A stretch of 5,114 bases of DNA from UBA5868 sp964482025 (GTDB lineage Bacteria; Pseudomonadota; Gammaproteobacteria; Pseudomonadales; Cellvibrionaceae), in assembly GCA_964482025.1 (NCBI GenBank), contig CAYZVN010000130.1, positions 1 to 5,114 of the forward strand. Direction: 5' to 3'. The translations under genes were made by a program, and so were the position numbers. The notes below the pieces were generated by a model, which saw nothing but the letters and a program-made list of their open reading frames with translations, had not been told where the DNA came from and searched no databases. This document shows, piece by piece, positions 1 to 5,114 of the stretch. Positions within the stretch are counted from its first letter, which is position 1. Each line of letters starts with the position of its first letter.

Positions 1-40
1 AGCGGCTAACAGGCTGCGTCTGCAGGCGCACAAGTAAAGC

Positions 41-56
41 GGGCCAATTACGGCCC
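41..56 (-). terminator. Weak hairpin at the gntK stop, possible operon terminator
   Basis: On the minus strand GGGCC (56-52) pairs with GGCCC (45-41) around GTAATT, which includes the TAA stop of gntK (50-48). A short CTTTAC stretch follows, not a proper T tract. A 5-bp stem overlapping the stop codon and a poor T run make this a marginal terminator. The true end of the operon may lie left of the window. Confidence 0.25.
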
Positions 57-590
57 ATGTGTCTGAATAAAACTCCCCACCACTTCCATCGCCTGACGTT
101 GGATTTTGGGAATGCTCTGACCCACATCCACTTCGATAATATCCGGCTCGTCAACAGCTGCCTCCAGCGCGGCGTATTGGCTGTCCAATAATCCTGCAGG
201 CATGAAATGGTTGGCTCTGGCTTCCATACGGCGGCGGATGATTTCCTGCGGTCCCGCCAGATGGACGAATAAAGTTGGGTAGCCGAGTTCGCGAAATCTC
301 TGCCGATGCGCCCGCCGCAAACCTGAATAGGCCAATACACAGCTTTCACCTTTCTCTCGATGTGCTCGCAAGGCGTCGCACATGCTGGCGATCCAGGGGG
401 CGCGCATGGCATCGGTGAGTGGCTTTCCGCTTGCCATATGGGCTTTGTTTTCCGCCGAGTGAAAGTCGTCAGCTTCCAAAAAGCGCAGGCCGAATTTTTT
501 CGCCAAATGTTTGGCCAGAGTTGTTTTTCCGCAACCACTGACGCCCATGCTGATGATGAGAACGGGAGTGGGAAAGGGCGAGGCGTTCAT
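48..590 (-). CDS. gntK: Gluconokinase (ATP:D-gluconate 6-phosphotransferase)
   Basis: This 180-residue cytoplasmic P-loop kinase phosphorylates D-gluconate to 6-phosphogluconate. Visible motifs are the Walker A loop GVSGCGKTT (16-24), the EADDFH acidic motif (39-44), GKPLTD followed by R63-A-P-W66, and the C-terminal HFMPAGLLDSQ block (128-138) typical of GntK. Length fits the family (about 165-180 aa). Two motifs deviate from E. coli-type enzymes: DAMR (60-63) where DDDR is usual, and AYSGLRRAHR (87-96) where a CSALKxxYR motif is usual; the P-loop and C-terminal block are intact, so activity is expected. The ATG has a modest Shine-Dalgarno sequence, AAGAG (minus strand, 598-602), 7 nt upstream; an internal Met15 would remove the strand leading into the P-loop. 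It is the last gene of the minus-strand set, 49 nt after the phosphorylase stop, and consumes the gluconate that enzyme releases. A shikimate-kinase-like relative is the only realistic alternative and the C-terminal motif argues against it. Confidence 0.93.
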   Translation of the reverse strand: MNASPFPTPVLIISMGVSGCGKTTLAKHLAKKFGLRFLEADDFHSAENKAHMASGKPLTDAMRAPWIASMCDALRAHREKGESCVLAYSGLRRAHRQRFRELGYPTLFVHLAGPQEIIRRRMEARANHFMPAGLLDSQYAALEAAVDEPDIIEVDVGQSIPKIQRQAMEVVGSFIQTHGP

Positions 591-616
591 GGGGTATCTC
601 TTGGAATATGGGCAAA

Positions 617-632
617 GGCCCCCTAGGGGGCC
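617..632. repeat. Perfect 16-bp GC-rich palindrome between phosphorylase gene and gntK
   Basis: GGCCCCCTAGGGGGCC is a perfect palindrome, 7 nt after the phosphorylase stop and 26 nt before the gntK ATG. As RNA it can form a 6-bp all-GC stem with a CUAG loop, followed on the minus strand by TTTGCCC. That T run is too short for a confident terminator. It may be a weak terminator, an RNA 3'-end stabiliser or processing boundary in the operon transcript, or a DNA-binding site; the sequence does not decide between these. Confidence 0.6.
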
Positions 633-639
633 AGATGTC

Positions 640-3003
640 TTACGCCGGCAGAATCACGTCAACTTTATAGGATCGCCCCGGCTCTATGGTCTCGATCCGG
701 TTGCCCTGGATCTCAGCGCCATCGACCCGGATACTGGTCGCCGCTTGTCCTGCTTTACGCGAATAGCTCACCTCGAAAGTCGCACCGCGGAATTCGCGGG
801 TGGCTTTCGCCGTGGGCCAATCTTTGGGCAATTGTGGCTCGATCAATAAGCCGGTGGGACATCCTTTCAGGCCGAACAAGCCTTCGATCAGCGAGCGATA
901 AACCCAGGATACGGTGCCGGTGTTGAACAGCTGACTAGAACGCCCAGCGGTGCGCGGGTGTTGATAGTAGGCGCCGCGATAATAATTGGGGATGTACACC
1001 GGCATTTGGCCGCGCTGCAGATAATCCGCATCGTCCGGGCCGGAGAGCATCTGGCGTAGCAGGCGATAAGCTCGGTCAGAATCTTGAATGGTGTAAAGGC
1101 TGTAGATATAGAAAATAGCGGCGTGATTGTAGACCGAGCCGTTTTCCGCCGAGCCGGGGAATTTCTGCGTCACACGGCCCACGTCGTCGCGCATTTTGGT
1201 GTAGGCCGGGGCGAGCATCATAACGCCGTAGGGCGTTTCCAATTGTTCTTCAACGGCTTTAATCATGGCCGAGCGTTTATTTTCGTCCGCAGTGCCACCC
1301 AGGATTGCCCAGCTTTGCGGGTTGAGGAAAATACGGCCTTCTTTATCTTTTGCGACACCAAAAATCACCCCGTCGTCGGTGATGCCGCGGCCGTACCATT
1401 CACCGTCCCACATATGGGTATTCACCGCTTTATTAACCTCGCGGGCGCCGGCGCGGAATTCCGCCGCTAAATCGTTTTGTTGCAGATGCTCGCAAATATC
1501 CGCCCACAAGTTGAGGGCATAGGCGGTGGCGACGGACAGCCAACCGGACACGCCTTTGCCTTTATAGCCCACCATGTTCATTGGATCGCACCAGTCGCCC
1601 TGGGCGATATAGCTCAAGCCGCGCTCGTCGCGGGCTGAGAGCAGCCAGCGCATGGCGTTGCTAATGCGCTCGAAGGCTGTTTTGGTTTCGTCCCCCTCCC
1701 AGGCTTTCACCGGCTCATCGAGCATGCCGTAGTCATTGGTTTCATCAAGATAAGCGCGCAGACACACCGGCAGCCATACGCAGTGGTCGGTGTGCGGAAT
1801 CTGGTTGATGTATTTCAGTTCAGCGCCTTCGATCAGCAAAATACCATCGGGGATTGCGCCATTGTGTTCCTGCTGGCTCAGCGCATGTAAAAATGCAGCG
1901 CGGGCGACCTCCGGTTTAACGTAGGTCATGCCCATATTGTCTTGCAGATAATTGCGCGTCTGCGGATCGGTGGTGAGGCGATTGACGTCGCCGTGGTAAT
2001 AAACCTGGCGCGGCAGCCAGTGATTAACGAATTGATCCAGATGCGTGTCCGGCGTTTCAATTTGCAGAACGCCTTTGCCCGCTTTGATGTAAGCGGCGTA
2101 TTGCGCTTTGGTAGCGGAAAAATTTTCGTCGGCAAAAAAGCGATCGCGCAGCTGAATAATTTCCGCATCGTCGAACGCGGGACCGAGCAAGAATCGATAG
2201 GACTCGCTTGCTTGCGGCGCCAGCTCAATGCGGTACTGGAGCACTGCTGCGGGCGTTTCGTAGAGCGCGTCGCCGTTGCTCAGGGTGTCCTGCTGTACGC
2301 CGGCGGGATTGTGCAGACCGCCTTCGCCCTCGAAGGCTTCGCGAGCGCACTCAAAAGCGTCGGGTGCGCGGTCGTGGAGGAAAAAGGTCTTGTCTTTAAA
2401 ATCCTTGTTTTTGAAATAATCGGCCACTTTTTGATAGGGCGTTACGCAGGCGGCAACTACGCCGCCCAAGTCTTCGCGATACGCGGCGGACTGGTTCATC
2501 CAGCTCATGTAACCCACGGCGATATAGGGATAGACGCTTAATTTTCGCGGTTTGCCCGACAGGTTGGTGACTTTGATCTGCCACAGCTCCACCACGGCAT
2601 CCGTCGGCAAACTCAGCTCCATTTCCACGCGAATGCCCAGATGTTCCACCGTCCAGCGAATATCACTTTTGCCCACTGAAAAAGTGAAGTGGTCGAGTTG
2701 TGCGCGCACGGGTTCATATGGTGCCGAGAAGATTTCGCCGGTTTCTTCGTCTTTGATGTAGCAGAAGCGGCCCGGATGATGAGCGTAATAGGGCTGCTCC
2801 GGTTGCATAAAGGTTTTGGCTTCCAGATTTGGCGCATAGGTGTATTTTGCCGGCTCCGGCTGCATAAATTGCGCGACCGTGAAGCCGCGGCAATTGACCT
2901 GAATCATCATCTTCTGATTCCACAAAAAGCCCGCAGCTCGCGGCATGTCCGTCGGGCTGGATAGTTCAAATCGTTCGCCGTTATCTTGGGCTTGCAACAA
3001 CAT
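640..3003 (-). CDS. GH94 cellobionic acid phosphorylase (4-O-beta-D-glucosyl-D-gluconate phosphorylase)
   Basis: This 787-residue cytoplasmic enzyme, without a signal peptide, reversibly phosphorolyses cellobionic acid to alpha-D-glucose 1-phosphate and D-gluconate. GH94 architecture is visible: an N-terminal beta-sandwich region (about 1-290), a linker, an (alpha/alpha)6 catalytic domain (about 320-710) and a C-terminal beta layer. The catalytic block is QGDWCDPMNMVG (468-479), with D473 aligning with the general acid of the DWND motif of cellobiose phosphorylases. Specificity for an aldonic acid is supported by Q191, R610 and K614. These match, with a constant offset of +1, Gln-190, Arg-609 and Lys-613, which I recall as the carboxylate-binding residues in the Saccharophagus degradans structure; Gln comes from the partner subunit, so a dimer is expected. 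The constant offset and near-identical length also support the ATG start, which has GGAG 7 nt upstream. The neighbouring gluconokinase gene fits release of gluconate. Cellobiose or chitobiose phosphorylase is the alternative within the family, disfavoured by these residues and the WCDPMN motif. Confidence 0.95.
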   Translation of the reverse strand: MLLQAQDNGERFELSSPTDMPRAAGFLWNQKMMIQVNCRGFTVAQFMQPEPAKYTYAPNLEAKTFMQPEQPYYAHHPGRFCYIKDEETGEIFSAPYEPVRAQLDHFTFSVGKSDIRWTVEHLGIRVEMELSLPTDAVVELWQIKVTNLSGKPRKLSVYPYIAVGYMSWMNQSAAYREDLGGVVAACVTPYQKVADYFKNKDFKDKTFFLHDRAPDAFECAREAFEGEGGLHNPAGVQQDTLSNGDALYETPAAVLQYRIELAPQASESYRFLLGPAFDDAEIIQLRDRFFADENFSATKAQYAAYIKAGKGVLQIETPDTHLDQFVNHWLPRQVYYHGDVNRLTTDPQTRNYLQDNMGMTYVKPEVARAAFLHALSQQEHNGAIPDGILLIEGAELKYINQIPHTDHCVWLPVCLRAYLDETNDYGMLDEPVKAWEGDETKTAFERISNAMRWLLSARDERGLSYIAQGDWCDPMNMVGYKGKGVSGWLSVATAYALNLWADICEHLQQNDLAAEFRAGAREVNKAVNTHMWDGEWYGRGITDDGVIFGVAKDKEGRIFLNPQSWAILGGTADENKRSAMIKAVEEQLETPYGVMMLAPAYTKMRDDVGRVTQKFPGSAENGSVYNHAAIFYIYSLYTIQDSDRAYRLLRQMLSGPDDADYLQRGQMPVYIPNYYRGAYYQHPRTAGRSSQLFNTGTVSWVYRSLIEGLFGLKGCPTGLLIEPQLPKDWPTAKATREFRGATFEVSYSRKAGQAATSIRVDGAEIQGNRIETIEPGRSYKVDVILPA

Positions 3004-3010
3004 AGAGGCA

Positions 3011-3014
3011 CTCC
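3011..3014 (-). promoter_or_regulatory. Ribosome binding site of the phosphorylase gene
   Basis: GGAG on the minus strand lies 7 nt before the ATG. It is notable for its place about 8 nt after the T tract of the internal terminator, so any readthrough transcript carries the terminator hairpin directly upstream of this site. Confidence 0.7.
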
Positions 3015-3022
3015 GGTGTCAG

Positions 3023-3049
3023 AAAAAAGGCGCTTATCGAAAGCGCCTT
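3023..3049 (-). terminator. Intrinsic terminator between transporter and phosphorylase genes
   Basis: On the minus strand AAGGCGCTT (3049-3041) pairs perfectly with AAGCGCCTT (3035-3027) across the 5-nt loop TCGAT. Six consecutive T (3028-3023), the first two being part of the stem, follow it. This is the classic Rho-independent form and points in the direction of the operon. It lies about 44 nt after the transporter stop and ends only about 8 nt before the GGAG ribosome site of the phosphorylase gene. It should therefore reduce transcription of the two downstream genes relative to the transporter, or be subject to antitermination. No T tract exists on the other side, so it is not bidirectional. 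Confidence 0.8.
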
Positions 3050-3092
3050 GGCATTAAGTCGTGTTGGTCGTGATAAAGCAGTGGATCTGTAA

Positions 3093-4769
3093 TTACACCG
3101 AGGGTTCGGCGTTCCTTTGGTCTTCTCGCTCTTTTAAATCGCGCTGAATGACTTCTAATTTGTCATCGCTGAGATCGTAAAAAATCAAGGACAAGGCCGT
3201 CAGCAGCGCAAACAACCCGGGGACAAAGGTTTGCATATAAATAATCGAGTCGAGGGAAGCGCCGTCCTGCATTTGCCCCGCTTGGTAGCCCATAGCTGCC
3301 AACACCGAAAGCATTAGGGCAGAGCCACCTGCGCTGCCCAACTTTTGGGAAAAGGTGGTAGCCGCGAATGTCATGCCGGTCGCCCGGCGGCCATTTTTCC
3401 ACTCATTAAAATCGGCCACGTCCGCGTACATTGCCCAAGTGATGGGCGGTTTAAAACCCAGGGCGATACTGATCAGGATATTGAGGATAAACATCCACAC
3501 GATTTCCGAGGGCAAATCAGCGCTGTCCTGCACCGTGCCGTCGGCTCGGGTCAAGATTACGCTGACCACGTTCTCGGAGACGTCGCTCAAGTTCAAGGTG
3601 GGGCCGGTTTCTTCCAGCGCAACGCGCTTCTTGATGATCCAGAATATTTGTTTGTGTTGCAGCCACTGATAGACATCGCCGTCACGGTGGTCTGTGCCCA
3701 GCAGATCCTGCGCCTGGAGCTGTTGAACCTCAGTGTTGTACACATCCACCACACCAAGATGAGCGGGCTTAGGGATAAAGGTAAATAGGATTGATAAGGC
3801 CGCGACTATGCACATCAACACCATCAAGAGCTTGCGCTTATCGATAAAGCGGGTAAAGGTGGAGGCAACCATCGCGCCGACCATTAGGCCGGCCATCTGC
3901 AACCCTATATAGTTGCCCAGCAAATCCGGACGCTCGACAAAGTAGCGGAAGTAGTAGGCGGCGGAGCTGCCTCGCAGTGTCATGGTCACCATAAAGACTA
4001 ACGCGAGCACGAAGAGCATTAGCCAGGGACGGCAGACAAACAGGTCTTTAAGGTCGTTCAGTGGGTTGGTTTTTTCCTGATTTGCTGGCGGCTGGACCCG
4101 CTCTTTGGTGGACAGGAAGGTAACCAGAAATAAACATGAGGCGATTACCGCATAGATGACCATAGTCATTTGCCAGCCTTTGGCGCTGTAACGGTCGCCA
4201 TCACCAAAGTACTCCGCCAAATCGGGGGTCGCGGCACCCACGATAATGCTGCTGAAGTAGGCAAAGAAGAAGCGCGTACTGTTAAGGCTATTGCGCTCGC
4301 GAGTGTTGGCGGTAAGCACGGCCGACAAGGAGTTGTACGGCATATTGAGAATGGTGTAACAGAGCATCAGCAAGCTATAAGTGGCATAGGCCCAAATCAG
4401 CTTACCCGTATCGCCCAGGTCGGGCGTGCTCATGGTGAGGATACCCGCCCCCATCATCGGGAGTGCGCCCCAGATCAAATAGGGGCGAAACTTTCCCCAG
4501 CGAGTGTTGGTGCGATCGGCAATGCCGCCAATAATGGGATCGGTAATAGCGTCGATGATTTTGGTGAAGGTCACCATGGTGGCGGCCGCCGCCGCGCTTA
4601 TGCCGAAGACGTCGGTATAAAAGAAGACTAGATAGGAGCCAATGATTGCCCAATAAAAATTAAAGCCCGCGTCGCCTAAGCCAAAGCCAATTTTTTCTCC
4701 CCAACTGAGCTTAGCGGTCCTATCCAGAGCGTTACCGCCACGCGTGGAGGTTTGTTGATTGGTTGACAC
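3093..4769 (-). CDS. GPH-family (MelB-like) sugar:cation symporter, probably for cellobionate
   Basis: This 558-residue inner-membrane MFS transporter belongs to the glycoside-pentoside-hexuronide:cation symporter family. The family signature is clear in helix 2 and the following loop: IIDAITDPIIGG (71-82), with D73 and D77 matching the MelB cation-site aspartates Asp55 and Asp59, then ADRTNTRWGKFRP (84-96). N142 in LNMPYNSL (141-148) sits where MelB has Asp124. The C-terminal half has the usual ADVADFNEWKNGRRATG block (449-465) and a lysine (K476) near the MelB helix-11 lysine. Twelve helices can be assigned. The protein is longer than typical members (about 450-480 aa) because of a polar stretch at about 334-422 between helices 9 and 10, predicted periplasmic if the N terminus is inside. 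The start codon is GTG, fixed by a strong GGGGAG ribosome site 6 nt upstream. It is the first gene of the minus-strand set. Cellobionate as substrate is inferred only from the neighbours; cellobiose, gluconate or another glycoside remain possible. Confidence 0.85.
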   Translation of the reverse strand: MSTNQQTSTRGGNALDRTAKLSWGEKIGFGLGDAGFNFYWAIIGSYLVFFYTDVFGISAAAAATMVTFTKIIDAITDPIIGGIADRTNTRWGKFRPYLIWGALPMMGAGILTMSTPDLGDTGKLIWAYATYSLLMLCYTILNMPYNSLSAVLTANTRERNSLNSTRFFFAYFSSIIVGAATPDLAEYFGDGDRYSAKGWQMTMVIYAVIASCLFLVTFLSTKERVQPPANQEKTNPLNDLKDLFVCRPWLMLFVLALVFMVTMTLRGSSAAYYFRYFVERPDLLGNYIGLQMAGLMVGAMVASTFTRFIDKRKLLMVLMCIVAALSILFTFIPKPAHLGVVDVYNTEVQQLQAQDLLGTDHRDGDVYQWLQHKQIFWIIKKRVALEETGPTLNLSDVSENVVSVILTRADGTVQDSADLPSEIVWMFILNILISIALGFKPPITWAMYADVADFNEWKNGRRATGMTFAATTFSQKLGSAGGSALMLSVLAAMGYQAGQMQDGASLDSIIYMQTFVPGLFALLTALSLIFYDLSDDKLEVIQRDLKEREDQRNAEPSV

Positions 4770-4775
4770 TTTTTG

Positions 4776-4781
4776 CTCCCC
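4776..4781 (-). promoter_or_regulatory. Ribosome binding site that fixes the GTG start of the transporter
   Basis: GGGGAG on the minus strand is followed by a 6-nt spacer (CAAAAA) and then GTG. The strong match and correct spacing support the non-ATG start. No in-frame ATG occurs near the protein N terminus, the next methionine being far inside the membrane domain (residue 65). Confidence 0.75.
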
Positions 4782-4794
4782 AGACTTGATCTTA

Positions 4795-4823
4795 TTTATA
4801 TTTGTGGGCGCGTAGGATAAACA
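4795..4823 (-). promoter_or_regulatory. Weak candidate promoter for the transporter-led operon
   Basis: On the minus strand TATAAA (4800-4795) matches five of six -10 positions and lies 25 nt before the GTG start. The hexamer 17 nt upstream, TGTTTA (4823-4818), is a poor -35. If this is the promoter, it would probably need an activator, or transcription starts further upstream. No better pair was found on this strand between 4795 and 5066. Confidence 0.25.
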
Positions 4824-4951
4824 GGCTGCCAGGGGAAATCCAGAGCGCTGCGGGCCGGAATCGTATTTCTATGATCCGCTTCAGCTTGAGAACGGGGGAT
4901 GCCTAGGGCGTCACATTCAACAAGCTTCCACTCAGGTGGCCTCGGAATGCA

Positions 4952-4981
4952 TTTACAACGCGATCTACCGGGGCTTCTAAT
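4952..4981 (+). promoter_or_regulatory. Candidate sigma70 promoter for gnd
   Basis: TTTACA (4952-4957) matches the -35 consensus TTGACA at five of six positions. After an 18-nt spacer, TCTAAT (4976-4981) matches the -10 consensus TATAAT at five of six. The predicted transcription start is near 4988, giving a leader of about 80 nt before the gnd ATG at 5067. This is the best hexamer pair I found in the divergent region. It is a pattern match only; a weaker alternative -10 (TATGAT, 4870-4875) lies upstream with a poor -35. Confidence 0.5.
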
Positions 4982-4982
4982 T

Positions 4983-5003
4983 CCATCAAAAGGGGTTTGA
5001 TGG
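4983..5003. promoter_or_regulatory. Operator-like inverted repeat at the predicted gnd start site
   Basis: CCATCAAA (4983-4990) and TTTGATGG (4996-5003) are perfect 8-bp inverted repeats separated by AGGGG. They lie immediately downstream of the predicted -10 box, which is a usual position for a repressor site. The symmetry extends outward: GGCTTCTAA (4972-4980) can pair with TTAGAGGCC (5008-5016) with a single G-U pair, and TTTTT follows at 5018-5022. The whole block could thus alternatively be a plus-strand terminator or attenuator. I do not recognise the motif as a binding site of a named regulator; it is not a HexR, Cra or CRP-type site by eye. Confidence 0.5.
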
Positions 5004-5066
5004 TATGTTAGAGGCCGTTTTTACCGTCTCTCCATTCACTCCTCAACAGCAGAATTCGATCTCACT

Positions 5067-5114
5067 ATGAAACCACAATCCGATATCGGCCTGATTGGCT
5101 TGGCCGTCATGGGT
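5067..5114 (+). CDS. gnd: 6-phosphogluconate dehydrogenase, decarboxylating (N-terminal fragment, runs off the window)
   Basis: Only the first 16 residues are inside the window: MKPQSDIGLIGLAVMG. The DIGLIGLAVMG stretch is the start of the NADP-binding Rossmann fold, and the GLAVMG form is typical of the long (about 470 aa) NADP-dependent 6-phosphogluconate dehydrogenases. The short GndA/YqeC type usually reads GLGRMG or GLGKMG. The enzyme oxidatively decarboxylates 6-phosphogluconate to ribulose 5-phosphate in the cytoplasm. It is transcribed away from the transporter/phosphorylase/gluconokinase genes, and its substrate is the product of gluconokinase, so the divergent pair covers consecutive steps. 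No good Shine-Dalgarno sequence lies 5-10 nt before the ATG; the nearest purine run is AGCAGAA (5048-5054), rather far upstream. The residues responsible for coenzyme choice and catalysis lie outside the window. Confidence 0.9.
   Translation, partial: MKPQSDIGLIGLAVMG

Larger units (their letters stand above)
4770..5066. other. Divergent control region between the cellobionate operon and gnd
   Basis: This 297-bp stretch separates two divergently transcribed units. Besides the transporter ribosome site, the gnd promoter candidate and the inverted repeat listed separately, its middle (about 4825-4950) shows no convincing gene, RNA or repeat. A 33-codon plus-strand open frame (4899-5000) exists but has no independent support. 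Shared control of uptake/phosphorolysis and of gnd from here is an inference from layout. Confidence 0.6.

Noticed and set aside
1..9. AGC GGC TAA as the end of a convergent plus-strand gene
   Set aside because: Two codons and a stop are not enough to support a coding sequence.
15..30. Near-palindrome TGCGTC-TGCA-GGCGCA at the left edge
   Set aside because: The 6-bp stem includes a G-U pair, no T tract follows on either strand, and the neighbouring gene is outside the window, so no function can be assigned.
1942..2541. Plus-strand open frame of about 199 codons
   Set aside because: It lies wholly antisense to the phosphorylase gene, whose catalytic and structural motifs are continuous there; it has no recognisable domain.
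3050..3092. Internal promoter for the phosphorylase gene
   Set aside because: The best -10 on the minus strand (CTTAAT) has only a poor -35 at 17 nt (CTGCTT), and it would lie upstream of the terminator.
3345..3788. Plus-strand open frame of about 147 codons
   Set aside because: It is antisense to the transporter loop and helices 10-11, with no supporting ribosome site or domain.
4170..4631. Plus-strand open frame of about 153 codons
   Set aside because: It is antisense to the transmembrane core of the transporter gene, including the conserved helix-2 signature, so it is a shadow frame.
4899..4915. CRP-like half site (TGTGA on the minus strand)
   Set aside because: Only one half matches; the opposite half reads AGGCA. 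It is also far from the transporter start.

Overview
The window holds a compact catabolic locus for cellobionic acid, the aldonic acid form of cellobiose that oxidative cellulose breakdown (lytic polysaccharide monooxygenases, cellobiose oxidation) releases. Three genes lie head to tail on the minus strand: a GPH-family sugar:cation symporter (4769 to 3093), a GH94 cellobionic acid phosphorylase (3003 to 640) and a gluconokinase (590 to 48). A fourth gene, gnd (6-phosphogluconate dehydrogenase), starts on the plus strand at 5067 and runs off the right edge.

Inferred pathway: the symporter brings the disaccharide acid into the cytoplasm. The phosphorylase splits it with phosphate into glucose 1-phosphate and gluconate. 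Gluconokinase makes 6-phosphogluconate, and Gnd decarboxylates that to ribulose 5-phosphate in the pentose phosphate pathway. The phosphorylase keeps three residues that I recall as the carboxylate-recognition set of the Saccharophagus degradans enzyme (Gln-190, Arg-609, Lys-613), each shifted by exactly one position. This makes the specificity call unusually firm.

Organism: a cellulose-degrading gammaproteobacterium of the Cellvibrio/Saccharophagus/Teredinibacter type is most likely. This is inferred from the phosphorylase's agreement with the S. degradans enzyme, the moderately GC-rich sequence and the gene set; there is no rRNA or marker gene to confirm it.

Non-coding layout: 1-56 is the downstream flank of gntK with a small GC hairpin. 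591-639 separates gntK from the phosphorylase gene and contains a perfect 16-bp palindrome. 3004-3092 separates the phosphorylase and transporter genes and contains a convincing intrinsic terminator on the operon strand. 4770-5066 is the divergent control region. It contains a good sigma70-like promoter pointing to gnd, a perfect 8-bp inverted repeat at its expected start site, and only weak promoter signals towards the operon. The window contains no transcription regulator, RNA gene, CRISPR array or mobile element. The catabolic route itself is already known; the less usual points are the internal terminator, the large extra loop in the transporter, and the operator-like repeat in front of gnd.
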